Source of the DNA: Vibrio sp. AND4 | GTDB taxonomy: Bacteria > Pseudomonadota > Gammaproteobacteria > Enterobacterales > Vibrionaceae | Length of the DNA stretch: 36,511 bases | Assembly (NCBI RefSeq): GCF_000171815.1 | Contig: NZ_ABGR01000020.1 | Span: 1 to 36,511 of the forward strand | Reading direction: 5' to 3' | Shown: positions 25,944 through 36,455 of the stretch, one piece after another | Layout of the letters: the number at the start of each line of letters is the position of its first letter | How positions within the stretch are numbered: position 1 is the first letter of the stretch | Notes under the pieces: model-generated | Databases searched by the model: none | Seen by the model: the letters and a program-made list of their open reading frames with translations, nothing else | What the model was told of the DNA's origin: nothing | Translations under genes and position numbers: made by a program

Positions 25944-27734
25944 ATGCACAACGATACCCAAAGCCGCGTGAATGCAATTCGCGAATGGCTAGCACAACAT
26001 AATATTGATGCCCTACTTGTCCCTCATGAAGATGAGTACTTAGGCGAATACGTACCAGCGCACAACGAGCGTTTGCATTGGCTAACGGGTTTTACCGGTT
26101 CTGCTGGTGCTGCGGTAATCACCAAAGACAAAGCCGCTATCTTTGTTGATGGTCGCTACACGGTACAAGTGACTAAGCAGGTTCCTGCTGATCTATTCGA
26201 ATACCGCCACCTGATTGAAGAGCCAGCACTAGATTGGATTAAAGACCAGCTTGCAAAAGGCGCCTCAGTAGCAATCGACCCTCGCATGCACAACTCTGTT
26301 TGGCTAGACATGGCCCAAGCAAAACTTGCCGGTACCCTTGAACTCAAGGTTCTCGACAGCAACCCAATTGATGAGCTGTGGCACGACCGTCCTGCTCCTA
26401 TAGTTTCTGATGTTCGCCTCATGGCAACAGAAGCGGTTGGTCAATCAAGTGAAAGCAAACGCCAAGAAATCGCTGAGCTCGTGAAAAAAGCCGACGCAGA
26501 CAGCGCAGTAATCACAGCACTAGATTCTATCTGTTGGCTGCTCAACGTTCGTGGCCTTGATGTATCTCGCTTACCGGTTCTGCTCTCTCACGCGATTCTG
26601 CATTCAGATTCAAGCATCGAATACTTCCTAGATCCAGCTCGTCTACCTGCTGAATTTGACGCTCATGTTGGTGCGGGCGTGACGGTTCATCACCCAGAAG
26701 CATTGCAAGCGCGACTAGAAACTCTAACTGGCAAGAATGTACTGGTTGACCCTGCAACAAGTAACGCTTGGTTTAAGTTGGTTCTCCAAAATGCTGGCGC
26801 ATCAGTGGTAAGCAAAGCTGATCCATGCCTAATGCCAAAAGCGGCGAAAAACGCAGTTGAAATCGCAGGCATGAAAGCATGTCATATCCGTGATGGCGTG
26901 GCGATGAGTAAGTTCCTATCTTGGTTAGATGCAGAAGTCGTTGCAGGTAATCTGCATGATGAAGCAACACTGGCTGACAAACTGGAAGCATTTCGTAGCG
27001 AAGACCCGACACTAATGGATCTTAGCTTCGATACCATTTCGGCAGCAGGTGGCAACGCGGCGATGTGTCATTACAACCACGAAAACCAACCTCAACCTGG
27101 CAAGCTTGAACTGAACACACTTTACCTAGTGGATTCAGGCGGTCAGTATCTAGATGGCACGACAGACATCACGCGTACTATTGCCATCGGTCGGCCTTCG
27201 CAAGAGATGGTGAAACAATTCACTCTCGCACTAAAAGGTCACATCGGTGTTGCTCGTGCACGTTTCCCGAAAGGCACACGTGGTTACCAAATCGATACGC
27301 TAGCTCGTCAGCACCTGTGGGCACAGGGCTACGATTACGATCACGGCACTGGTCACGGCGTTGGTCACTTCCTCAATGTTCATGAAGGTCCGGCAAGCAT
27401 CTCGAAAAGACAAATCGACGTGCCTCTAACAGAAGGTATGGTGCTGTCCAACGAGCCAGGTTACTACCGTGCAGATGCGTTTGGTATTCGTATTGAAAAC
27501 CTAGAGCTTGTTGTTGAAACACCAACAAACGGTGACTTCCCTGTTCTGTCATTCGAGTCACTAACACGCTGCCCAATCGACAAGCGTAATATCAACCTTG
27601 ATATGCTAACTCGTCCAGAACTTACTTGGCTGAATGATTACCATCAGAAAGTATGGGATGAAATCAGCCCGCTAGTTGAAGGTGATGTGAAAGAGTGGCT
27701 TCGTCAAGCAACGCTACCTGTAGCACACAGCTAG
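25944..27734 (+). CDS. Xaa-Pro aminopeptidase, three-domain type
   Basis: 596-residue dinuclear metal aminopeptidase P (M24B family) cutting the bond after an N-terminal residue followed by proline. Two creatinase-like N-terminal domains precede the pita-bread catalytic domain. Metal ligands are in place: D397 and D408 (VDSGGQYLDGTTDITRT), H471 (HGTGHGVGHF), E504 (NEPGYY) and E518 (RIENL), matching the layout of eukaryotic cytosolic XPNPEP1 (D415, D426, H489, E523, E537), so it is of that long type rather than E. coli PepP (441 residues). SD AAGGAATAAC precedes the ATG. No signal peptide, so cytoplasmic. It ends with a stop lying inside a short tandem repeat. Confidence 0.94.
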   Translation: MHNDTQSRVNAIREWLAQHNIDALLVPHEDEYLGEYVPAHNERLHWLTGFTGSAGAAVITKDKAAIFVDGRYTVQVTKQVPADLFEYRHLIEEPALDWIKDQLAKGASVAIDPRMHNSVWLDMAQAKLAGTLELKVLDSNPIDELWHDRPAPIVSDVRLMATEAVGQSSESKRQEIAELVKKADADSAVITALDSICWLLNVRGLDVSRLPVLLSHAILHSDSSIEYFLDPARLPAEFDAHVGAGVTVHHPEALQARLETLTGKNVLVDPATSNAWFKLVLQNAGASVVSKADPCLMPKAAKNAVEIAGMKACHIRDGVAMSKFLSWLDAEVVAGNLHDEATLADKLEAFRSEDPTLMDLSFDTISAAGGNAAMCHYNHENQPQPGKLELNTLYLVDSGGQYLDGTTDITRTIAIGRPSQEMVKQFTLALKGHIGVARARFPKGTRGYQIDTLARQHLWAQGYDYDHGTGHGVGHFLNVHEGPASISKRQIDVPLTEGMVLSNEPGYYRADAFGIRIENLELVVETPTNGDFPVLSFESLTRCPIDKRNINLDMLTRPELTWLNDYHQKVWDEISPLVEGDVKEWLRQATLPVAHS

Positions 27735-27756
27735 AAGCTAGAAGCTAGAAGCTAGA
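27729..27756. repeat. Four copies of a 7-bp tandem repeat (AGCTAGA)
   Basis: AGCTAGA is repeated four times without error. The first copy supplies the last codon (AGC) and the stop (TAG) of the aminopeptidase; the next three lie just downstream, before the terminator. Confidence 0.95.
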
Positions 27757-27763
27757 AAAAAGT

Positions 27764-27795
27764 AGAGGGTTGATGTTTTGCATCAACCCTCTTTT
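27764..27795. terminator. Bidirectional intrinsic terminator between the aminopeptidase and thiH
   Basis: Stem AGAGGGTTGATG / CATCAACCCTCT with loop TTTTG: 12 perfect pairs. On plus it is followed by TTTTC; on minus by ACTTTTTTC. It ends both the aminopeptidase and the thiamin operon. Confidence 0.93.
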
Positions 27796-27804
27796 CTTTA
27801 CTCA

Positions 27805-27820
27805 TGTTTCACGTGAAACA
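27805..27820. other. parS: parS centromere site (ParB-binding), perfect consensus
   Basis: TGTTTCACGTGAAACA, identical to the bacterial chromosomal parS consensus; a 16-bp perfect palindrome in the intergenic space between the terminator and thiH. Known parS sites cluster near the replication origin and are bound by ParB to segregate it. A second perfect site lies at 31728-31743. Confidence 0.9.
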
Positions 27821-27849
27821 TAACGATGATCAGTGGCTTTATCTATTGC

Positions 27850-28977
27850 TTAACCAGAATACGCCGAGTGCCAATCTCGCCATACAGGGTCAAAGCCTTT
27901 GGCTCGAATCATATCTTCCACTGAACCTGCACTTCGCTCATCACTGATCTCAAACTGCTCGAGTTCTGCATCTTCCATTGCATAACCTCCCGGCTGAGTT
28001 TTCGATGCAGCAGACATGCTGGTGATGCCTAACGGTAATGCGTTGTCTCTGAACTTGGGTGACTCACGAGTCGATAACGACAACTCCACTTCTGGATTCA
28101 ACAGACGATAGGCGCAAATCAACTGAACGAGCTGCCTATCCGTCATGACTGATTTGGGTTGCTTTCCGTTTAAAGAACTGGCTCCCTGACAAGGACGCAA
28201 ACGCGGGAAAGAAATCGAGTAACGAGTCTGCCAATATGTGCGCTCAAGATAATCCAAGTGCGCTGCCACATAAAAGCAGTCGGTGCGCCACTCTTCCAAC
28301 CCTATCAAAGCACCAATACCGATCTTATCAATGCCCGTCTTTGCGAGGCGGTCGGGCGTATCCAATCGGTATTCGAAATCCATCTTATTGCCACGCAGAT
28401 GGTGCTCAGCGTAAGTCGAAGGATGATACGTTTCTTGATAGACCATCACCGCATCCAAACCCAATATCTTGAGCTCTGCATATTCGTCTTGATCGAGCGG
28501 CTGCACTTCCATCGCCAAATAGTTAAAACGTTGCTTAATCATCGGCACCATTTCGCGAAAGTATTTCATGCCCACTTTGGTTTCGTGTTCGCCAGTCACC
28601 AGCAATACACTATCAAACTTCATGCGTTTAATGGCTTCGACTTCTGCAGCCACCTCGTCCCGATTCAAGGTGCGACGCTTGATTCGGTTCTCCATAGAGA
28701 AGCCACAATAAGTACAAGCATTGGCGCACAAGTTAGAGAGATACAATGGGATATAAAGCGACATAGTATTACCAAAACGCTTGCGAGTTGCCGAGCATGA
28801 CAACTGCGCCATTTGTTCTAAGTACGCTTCAGCCGCAGGTGAAATTAGCGCTTTAAAGTCTTCCAAATCACGCTTGGGTTTGTTCAATGCCCGCTCAACG
28901 TCTTGTGCCGTTTTCGCATAGATCGACATCGAAATATCATCCCAATTAAGTCGCTTAAATTGTTCAACGAAGCTCAT
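27850..28977 (-). CDS. thiH: ThiH, 2-iminoacetate synthase (tyrosine lyase)
   Basis: 375-residue radical SAM enzyme that splits tyrosine to dehydroglycine (2-iminoacetate) for thiazole synthesis, releasing p-cresol. The iron-sulfur motif C84-x3-C88-x2-C91 (CANACTYCGF) is the radical SAM CxxxCxxC. Length and the motifs GALIGLEEWRTD and SFPRLRPCQG agree with E. coli ThiH (377). Last gene of the thiCEFSGH operon, 33 nt after thiG; with ThiG it forms the thiazole synthase complex. Terminated at 27764-27795. Confidence 0.96.
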   Translation of the reverse strand: MSFVEQFKRLNWDDISMSIYAKTAQDVERALNKPKRDLEDFKALISPAAEAYLEQMAQLSCSATRKRFGNTMSLYIPLYLSNLCANACTYCGFSMENRIKRRTLNRDEVAAEVEAIKRMKFDSVLLVTGEHETKVGMKYFREMVPMIKQRFNYLAMEVQPLDQDEYAELKILGLDAVMVYQETYHPSTYAEHHLRGNKMDFEYRLDTPDRLAKTGIDKIGIGALIGLEEWRTDCFYVAAHLDYLERTYWQTRYSISFPRLRPCQGASSLNGKQPKSVMTDRQLVQLICAYRLLNPEVELSLSTRESPKFRDNALPLGITSMSAASKTQPGGYAMEDAELEQFEISDERSAGSVEDMIRAKGFDPVWRDWHSAYSG

Positions 28978-29010
28978 TTTTTCCTCGCTTAATAGCTAAC
29001 CAATCTAGGA

Positions 29011-29778
29011 CTAAAGCTCATCTAGAAATGACGTCAGTGGACTCGACGCAACCGCATGAGAAACCTTACCAACCAGCCCCGCCTCATAAGCCATGCGTCC
29101 TGACTCAACCGCCAACTTAAATGCCTTCGCCATTGCAACGGGATCGCTCGAAGCCGCAATGGCGGTATTAACCAGCACGGCATCTGCGCCCATTTCCATC
29201 GCACGTGCGGCATGTGAAGGTGCACCAATACCCGCATCGACAACCACAGGAATCTTGGCTTGGTCGATAATGATCTCTAGGAAATCATGAGATACTACCC
29301 CTTTGTTGGAACCAATCGGCGCCCCCAATGGCATGACCGCCGCACAGCCAACCTCCTCCAAACGTTTACACAGAACCGGATCAGCATGACAGTAAGGAAG
29401 CACAATGAAGCCTTCACGAACCAATTGTTCAGCGGCTGCAAGTGTCTCAATTGGGTCGGGCATCAAGTACTTCGGATCGGGATGAATTTCCAGTTTTAGC
29501 CAGTTAGTCTCCAACGCTTCTCTCGCCAGTTGTGCAGCAAAAACGGCATCTTTAGCATTCTTTGCACCCGAGGTGTTCGGCAATAAGTTCACACCCGCTT
29601 TTACTAACGGCAATAAAATATCGTCTTGTTGGTCGTACACATCCACACGCTTCAACGCCATGGTCGCCAGTTGAGAGCCCGAAACTTGGATCGCTTGTGC
29701 CATTAACCGGCTGTTGGCAAACTTCCCCGTTCCTGTGAACAATCTTGATTCGAATTGTTTATCAGCAATTTTAAACAT
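29011..29778 (-). CDS. thiG: ThiG, thiazole synthase
   Basis: 255-residue TIM-barrel enzyme that joins deoxyxylulose phosphate, iminoacetate and ThiS-thiocarboxylate sulfur into the thiazole phosphate. The Schiff-base lysine is K95 ([18 protein letters not shown]); the phosphate-binding region [26 protein letters not shown] is intact. It begins 5 nt after the thiS stop, indicating translational coupling, and works with ThiH and ThiS. Confidence 0.97.
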   Translation of the reverse strand: MFKIADKQFESRLFTGTGKFANSRLMAQAIQVSGSQLATMALKRVDVYDQQDDILLPLVKAGVNLLPNTSGAKNAKDAVFAAQLAREALETNWLKLEIHPDPKYLMPDPIETLAAAEQLVREGFIVLPYCHADPVLCKRLEEVGCAAVMPLGAPIGSNKGVVSHDFLEIIIDQAKIPVVVDAGIGAPSHAARAMEMGADAVLVNTAIAASSDPVAMAKAFKLAVESGRMAYEAGLVGKVSHAVASSPLTSFLDEL

Positions 29779-29783
29779 CGACG

Positions 29784-30038
29784 TTAACCCCCTGCGATCG
29801 CTTGAAACAAAGAGATGCTATCTCCCAGCGAAAGAACTGTGCTAGCCCACTCACTGCGCGGCACAACCTTATTATTAATTGCAAAAACACATCCGATTTC
29901 AGGCAGCGCAAATTGACGAATGATTTGCTGTAGATTCGACCCACTGGCAACTTGATGTGACTGGTCATTGATGACAATAGTGATCACATCAAAATCAGCT
30001 GCGGTCATTGGTGTTATTTGTTGTTCCGATGACATCAT
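29784..30038 (-). CDS. thiS: ThiS, sulfur-carrier protein
   Basis: Ubiquitin-like sulfur carrier, 84 residues with the C-terminal diglycine (...FQAIAGG) that ThiF adenylates and converts to a thiocarboxylate. E. coli ThiS is 66 residues, so there is an extra N-terminal stretch of about 17 ([17 protein letters not shown]); an internal ATG at M11 is possible. AGGA is 4 nt before the first ATG and 7 nt before the second, so the second ATG is nearly as likely. It lies between thiF (20 nt) and thiG (5 nt). Confidence 0.93.
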   Translation of the reverse strand: MMSSEQQITPMTAADFDVITIVINDQSHQVASGSNLQQIIRQFALPEIGCVFAINNKVVPRSEWASTVLSLGDSISLFQAIAGG

Positions 30039-30058
30039 TGCTTCCTACTGTGTTAGTT

Positions 30059-30850
30059 TCAACCATGAGTCATAAGCGAAGTTTGAGTACACACTTGGCA
30101 CTGTTTATCTTTGCTTATCGCCATGGTTTGCCATTGCATTTTCAATCCATCAAACAGGTGTAACTTAGCCGTCTCGACATGAAACTTTCCCGTCGCCAGT
30201 TTTTGAATTGCTGCAAGCGCTTGGTAGTTGCCAAGTATGCCGACCACTGGACCAGCGACACCGCTCTCACTGCACTTTTGAGTGTGTGGTAGCTCATCGA
30301 ACGGATATAAACAGCGGTAACAGGCTCGACTCTCTGCTTCTTGTTCTCTTGGTGTTGGATAATCAAACACCGCGAATTGGCCTTGCCAACCAATTGCTGC
30401 CGCTGAGATGAGCGGCGTATTTTGCTCGAAACAAGCTTGATTAATTAGCTGGCGCGTTGGCATGTTGTCGGTGCAGTCCAGCACCACATCCGCCAGCATT
30501 ACCTCAAGCTGCAACTGCGCTTTGTCTAATCGCTTATTAAGGGCACGAACTTGAACCATAGAATTAAGTTCGCTGAGTTGCTTTACCATTGCTTCTGTTT
30601 TCGCAACTTGGAGGTCTTTCTCGCGATAAATGATCTGACGTTGTAGATTACTGCTATCAACTTCATCGTCATCGACCACAACCAATTTACCCACGCCCGC
30701 TGATGCCAAGTACAAACTCGCTGCGCTCCCTAACCCACCACAACCGATGATCAGCACATGCGATTTGCTCAAACGCTCTTGCCCCATTTCGGCAATTTCA
30801 GGCAGAGCGACTTGGCGTTGATAGCGAAGGAACTGCTTATCCGTGAGCAT
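30059..30850 (-). CDS. thiF: ThiF, ThiS adenylyltransferase
   Basis: 263-residue E1-like enzyme that adenylates the ThiS C-terminus. Nucleotide site GCGGLGS (36-42), zinc cysteines C177, C180, C251, C254 (ACYRCLYP and CQVC), and the catalytic cysteine region QKCSESGVAGP (C193). From the ATG at 30850 (MLTDKQFLRYQRQV) a GAGG lies before it; an upstream start (30880) adds 10 residues and lies within thiE. It overlaps the thiE end by 14 nt. Confidence 0.95.
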   Translation of the reverse strand: MLTDKQFLRYQRQVALPEIAEMGQERLSKSHVLIIGCGGLGSAASLYLASAGVGKLVVVDDDEVDSSNLQRQIIYREKDLQVAKTEAMVKQLSELNSMVQVRALNKRLDKAQLQLEVMLADVVLDCTDNMPTRQLINQACFEQNTPLISAAAIGWQGQFAVFDYPTPREQEAESRACYRCLYPFDELPHTQKCSESGVAGPVVGILGNYQALAAIQKLATGKFHVETAKLHLFDGLKMQWQTMAISKDKQCQVCTQTSLMTHG

Positions 30851-32251
30851 GCTCGCCTCTCTTGGTATCCACCAATTCACAATTCTGATCAGTAAACGTT
30901 TGTTGTCTTTCCTTCATCAGTTGTGCAAAGAAGTCGATGACGGACTGAGGCGATTCCGCCAACGTAATAGCACGCACAACTGCCAAGCTAGAGACACCTG
31001 CTTGCCACACTTGGTCAGCATTAGATTGGTCAATGCCACCAATCGCGACCGTCGGAAAGCCAAGCACATAGTCACTAACTGCTTTGTCTTTTGAAGGACG
31101 AAAAGCCAGATTTTTGTTTCCGTAAGGAATGCTATCAATCAACTTTTGATACAATGCCAAGCGCACCAAACCTTGTGGTTTCGATGGCATCTGTTTTGTG
31201 GTGGTTGGGAAAATGTGCCCTAGTGCGATGTAACTAGGATGAATTTGTACGATGCGCAGTAGCTCATAATAACCATGCGTAGAAAGACCAAGACGAACCC
31301 CCGCTTTAGTTAGCTGAGCCAAATTCGATTCTTCTATGTCTTCTTGTCCTAGGTGAACGCCATAAGCGCCATGCTTGATTGCCAACTGCCAATAATCATT
31401 GATGAACACTTGTGCTTGATACTGACGACCTAGCTCAATTGCTCGAATGATCTGTTGTTCTAAATCGGCTTGTTGTGGGTTCTTGATTCGCAGTTGAATG
31501 GTGTTGATGCCTAAGGGAATTAATCGCTCAACCCAAGCAACGTCATCAACGACTGGGTATAGTCCTAAGCTTTGCTTGGTTAAGGTTGGAAAGACGATGC
31601 TTTCTCCTTGTGCTGACCAACCAACTTGAATACCGAGTCGGTGATCTTCCAGTACAGGTGTGGGGAAATCACCAAATTGGTCAACCCACTGAATAGACCG
31701 TCCCTCATTAGGGTTGTCATTCAATCGTGTTTCACGTGAAACATTCGCTTGTTGAGTTAGCATTCCTCGAGCAAGTGTTAACGCATCTTCGATAGGAAAA
31801 TCGAGTACTGTTAGCGCCACTATCCAAGCAAGGTGATGTACAGGATCGAACATTGCGTTGGGCTTGGACTTAACAGAAAGCGCTCTCAATTCGTCATTAA
31901 TTGGGTGACGCCAGATATCAAGTTGAAGCACTTTATCCTTTTCATCGGATACCTGCGTATCAGCAATGCCAATATAAATCGCTTTCGACGGTTGCTTAGC
32001 GCACGCTTCTACCGATAAAGCAGAGTGGTAATAGAGCACAAATGAACACTCATGCTCAGAGTCATAACCATCAATAAGATCTGTCGTTATGTGCGTAATC
32101 TGTTGGTCGCGAACAAGCTGAAGATATTGAGTTGGGCTCACACCCAACTCAATATCTTCGATGCTAAAACCCTGTTCTTTCGCCAACAACAAACAGTGCT
32201 GAACTAACCCGGTCAGTTCACACAATGATGACGGAATGAGGATTTTGCTCA

Positions 32252-32252
<1 letters not shown>
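30837..32252 (-). CDS. thiE: ThiE, thiamin-phosphate synthase with N-terminal extension and an insertion
   Basis: Condenses HMP-pyrophosphate with thiazole phosphate to thiamin phosphate. The ThiE domain is residues about 230-445 (GLYPVVDDVAWVERL, TIQLRIKN, QVFINDYWQLAIKHGAYGVHLGQED, IALGHIFPTTTKQMPS, VAIGGI) and is close to E. coli ThiE (211 residues). Two additions: an N-terminal region of about 229 residues that loosely resembles a degenerate ThiD-like kinase (HHLAWIVALTVLDFPIEDALTLARGM) without the catalytic GTGC-type motif, and about 23 residues (376-398) inserted just before the FPTVAIGGI strand. A parS site (31728-31743) is embedded, encoding VSRET at 171-175. The ATG shares its A with the thiC stop (TAATG), so translation is coupled; thiF overlaps by 14 nt. 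Confidence 0.93.
31728..31743. other. parS: parS centromere site inside thiE, perfect consensus
   Basis: TGTTTCACGTGAAACA, perfect, within the coding frame of thiE, where it reads NVSRET in the N-terminal extension. It is 3.9 kb from the first parS (27805-27820). Confidence 0.88.
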
Positions 32253-34288
<2,036 letters not shown>

Positions 34289-34366
34289 TTAAGCAGGTAC
34301 ACTTGGTCTAAAACAACATTCGATTATTTGATAGGTTGACCAGATAGAACTCTGGTGTAGGTATCT

Positions 34367-34453
34367 TCTCTTGTTCCCTTCGCAGATTCTAATCTGATCA
34401 GGTTCAACGGATCCCGAATTAACGGTCTCAGCCTTATGGCACTCCGACAAGTA
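34367..34453 (-). promoter_or_regulatory. TPP riboswitch (THI box) controlling thiCEFSGH
   Basis: The minus strand holds the conserved parts in order: P1 ACTTGT with GGAGTGCC, GGCTGAGA, then TTGAACCTGATCAG, and CGAAGGGAACAAG closing P1. This is the thiamin pyrophosphate aptamer. Downstream (34193-34366) a hairpin CCAGATAGAACTCTGG (34340-34355) may be part of the expression platform; I cannot say whether it works by termination or by blocking translation. In E. coli thiC the switch acts on both. Confidence 0.97.
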
Positions 34454-34458
34454 ATATC

Positions 34459-34487
34459 AGTATATAAAAACGGCTTGGTTAAACCAA
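34459..34487 (-). promoter_or_regulatory. thi operon promoter, nested in the crcB terminator
   Basis: -35 TTGGTT (34482-34487), 17 nt, -10 TATACT (34459-34464) on the minus strand, about 10 nt before the TPP aptamer. The -35 is inside the crcB terminator stem. Confidence 0.6.
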
Positions 34488-34491
34488 GCCG
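34465..34491 (-). terminator. Intrinsic terminator after crcB
   Basis: Near-perfect palindrome CGGCTTGGTT-a-AACCAAGCCG (34471-34491) with TTTTTATAT on the minus strand, 26 nt after the crcB stop. Confidence 0.92.
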
Positions 34492-34517
34492 ACCTGATTA
34501 AAATTTGAGTATTTTTG

Positions 34518-34901
34518 CTAGCTACGCATCAATAATTGAAAACCAATCCACGCAGCTGAAATGCTTAACACCACATTCAACAGTACGTTCAATCCCATCT
34601 TAAAGAAAGCGCCCTGCTGCATAAGCAACACGTTATCCATCGAGAAGGTCGAGAATGTGGTTAAGGCGCCTAAAAATCCGAGCCCTATGATTTGACGCCA
34701 TGGGTCGGTAACCATCAACTCAGTTTCAAACGCAGCAATTAGCAGGCCCATAATAAATGAACCAATTACGTTCACAGTTAAAGTACCATACGGAAAACCA
34801 CGCCCAAGTAGCATCACACAAAATTCAGAAATTAAGTAACGAGAACATGCACCAAATGCCCCACCCAACGCAATAAAACCTAAAACGGATAGTTGTCCCA
34901 T
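34518..34901 (-). CDS. crcB: CrcB/Fluc fluoride ion channel
   Basis: 127-residue inner-membrane protein of the dual-topology Fluc family that exports fluoride. Four hydrophobic segments are visible, with GGAFGACSRYLISE, the conserved NVIGSFIMG and GFLGALTTFSTFSMD (TFS region lining the pore). Start at the ATG 34901 (MGQLSVLGFIALGGAFGACSRY), with GGGGGAA just upstream; the longer frame to 34964 is unlikely. No fluoride riboswitch is seen in the 120 nt before it. It is 123 nt downstream of the multicopper oxidase. Confidence 0.95.
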   Translation of the reverse strand: MGQLSVLGFIALGGAFGACSRYLISEFCVMLLGRGFPYGTLTVNVIGSFIMGLLIAAFETELMVTDPWRQIIGLGFLGALTTFSTFSMDNVLLMQQGAFFKMGLNVLLNVVLSISAAWIGFQLLMRS

Positions 34902-35024
34902 AATTCCCCCACAAAAGTTAATGGCGATATTGTAATCAAATTTGCACCAATTGTGATGATACAAACTTAGAATTCAGCAAAGTATAGCGCTTAAAATATA
35001 TCAAGATTTAAAAAGTTACAGGAG

Positions 35025-36407
35025 TCACTTTACTTCGATATACCCCATCAACCCAGTCTTCATATGTTCAATCACATGACAGTGGTACATCCAACGTCCC
35101 GGATTATCTGCGACAAATGCTGCTTTCGCACTGCCGTTTTTACCCAGTAATACGGTATCGGTATGGAATGGCTCGTTGAGTCTCTTTCCATCTAACTCGA
35201 GAACAGTAAATGTATGTCCATGAAGATGAATAGGATGATGATATTGAGTCACGTTCTTTAGATTAAAGATATAGGTTTTTCCAAACTCCAATGTTGAAAG
35301 TGGTGCAGGAACATTATCTTTACTCATTCCCTCCCAAGCGCGTTTGTTCATCAACCAAAACTTATGCATGACTTTACCCGATTTATTTGTGGGGGTGATT
35401 GCCCCTTCCCACTCAAAAACATAATCGATTTGCTCAGCATTTTCTAAATCAAGATCAGGCACAGGGTTGAGAGGCAGCAAAGGCAGTTTCTGGTTGGTCG
35501 CTAAATCGGACTCAACAACATCGAACTCACACAACGGAAATGGAAAGCGTCCTTTCATTTGACGCACATAAACACGTTCTCCTGCCTTTGGAGCAAGTAA
35601 TCCGATATCTAACCTCATTCCGGGGCCAATTTTATGCTGTATAAGCTTATAAGGCGTTTTCACGGGGTTACCGTCAATAGCAATAACCCAAGCCTCTGCG
35701 CCTTCAATAGCGATCGGGTAAGTAATGGTATTGTCAACATTCGCAATTCTTAGTCGAGTCGTGGCGTTCTGTTTTAGCGTGTAGACAGGCTCATGAACGC
35801 CGTTAACACTACTCCACTCCCCTGGCGTCCCCATCCGTGCGCTTAAGCGCGGCACCATTAAGTTCTTCCACTGCCCCTGCTTATCTATATGCCAATGTTT
35901 AAGGACGACTTCATGCTCTTCATCAAACTGAACAGGCTCAGCCTCTTCAACGATGATTAGCCCAACTAATCCCATCCCGAGCTGCTTAACACTATTCATG
36001 TGGGGGTGATACCAAAACGTACCAGCGTCTGGCGGTGTAAACTCATAGACAAAGGTTTCACCTGGCATGATTGGCGGTTGACTTAAGAAAGGTACGCCAT
36101 CCATTTCAATAGGAATTCGTAGACCGTGCCAGTGGATAGTAGTTGGTTCTGAAAGCTTGTTGGTAAACCGAATGGTCACTCTCTCGCCCTGGCGACAACG
36201 GATTGTAGGGGCTGGAATAGCACCATTAAACGCGAGCACATCTGTCGTAAAACCCGGAACCAATTCAGCTGTTGAAGGTTCTGCAGTGATATCGTAAATA
36301 TACTGCCCCTGTGTATTGGTGCCCCTTGATAGAGAACATGCAGGTAGGACAGTAAGTACAGAGATTGCTAGGGAAGATTGAAGAAAGCGTCGACGAGAAG
36401 TTTCCAT
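35025..36407 (-). CDS. Multicopper oxidase with Tat signal
   Basis: 460-residue three-cupredoxin oxidase. The N-terminus METSRRRFLQSSLAISVLTVLPAC is a twin-arginine signal, so it is exported folded, with copper. Copper ligands: HWHG (H92, H94), HPH (H134, H136), HPIHLHGHTF and HCHVIEHMKTGLM. The residue ten after the T1 cysteine is Leu, not Met, as in laccase-like rather than CueO-like enzymes; there is no CueO-type methionine-rich insert. Reaction is oxidation of a substrate (phenols, metals such as Cu(I), Fe(II) or Mn(II)) with O2 reduction; the substrate is unknown. Cys24 after LPA could be lipid-modified. A GTG at 36419, with GGA 7 nt upstream, would add four residues and is possible. A Fur-like box lies upstream (36456-36474). 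Confidence 0.93.
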   Translation of the reverse strand: METSRRRFLQSSLAISVLTVLPACSLSRGTNTQGQYIYDITAEPSTAELVPGFTTDVLAFNGAIPAPTIRCRQGERVTIRFTNKLSEPTTIHWHGLRIPIEMDGVPFLSQPPIMPGETFVYEFTPPDAGTFWYHPHMNSVKQLGMGLVGLIIVEEAEPVQFDEEHEVVLKHWHIDKQGQWKNLMVPRLSARMGTPGEWSSVNGVHEPVYTLKQNATTRLRIANVDNTITYPIAIEGAEAWVIAIDGNPVKTPYKLIQHKIGPGMRLDIGLLAPKAGERVYVRQMKGRFPFPLCEFDVVESDLATNQKLPLLPLNPVPDLDLENAEQIDYVFEWEGAITPTNKSGKVMHKFWLMNKRAWEGMSKDNVPAPLSTLEFGKTYIFNLKNVTQYHHPIHLHGHTFTVLELDGKRLNEPFHTDTVLLGKNGSAKAAFVADNPGRWMYHCHVIEHMKTGLMGYIEVK

Positions 36408-36455
36408 GTATTTAATCACTCATTATTCCAATTAGTGTGAGTGTAACCAATTATT

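Noticed and set aside
28258..28800. 180-codon ORF opposite thiH
   Set aside because: Antisense shadow of a conserved radical SAM gene, rich in His and Arg.
31059..31127. ThiE insertion as an ERIC-like or palindromic mobile element
   Set aside because: No inverted repeat and no similarity to ERIC that I can see; kept only as an insertion of unknown origin.
34902..35024. Fluoride riboswitch before crcB
   Set aside because: crcB genes are often under one, but I find no conserved fluoride aptamer parts in this leader.
35025..36407. Multicopper oxidase called CueO
   Set aside because: It lacks the methionine-rich insert and has Leu at the T1 axial position; the cue regulon genes are not seen nearby.
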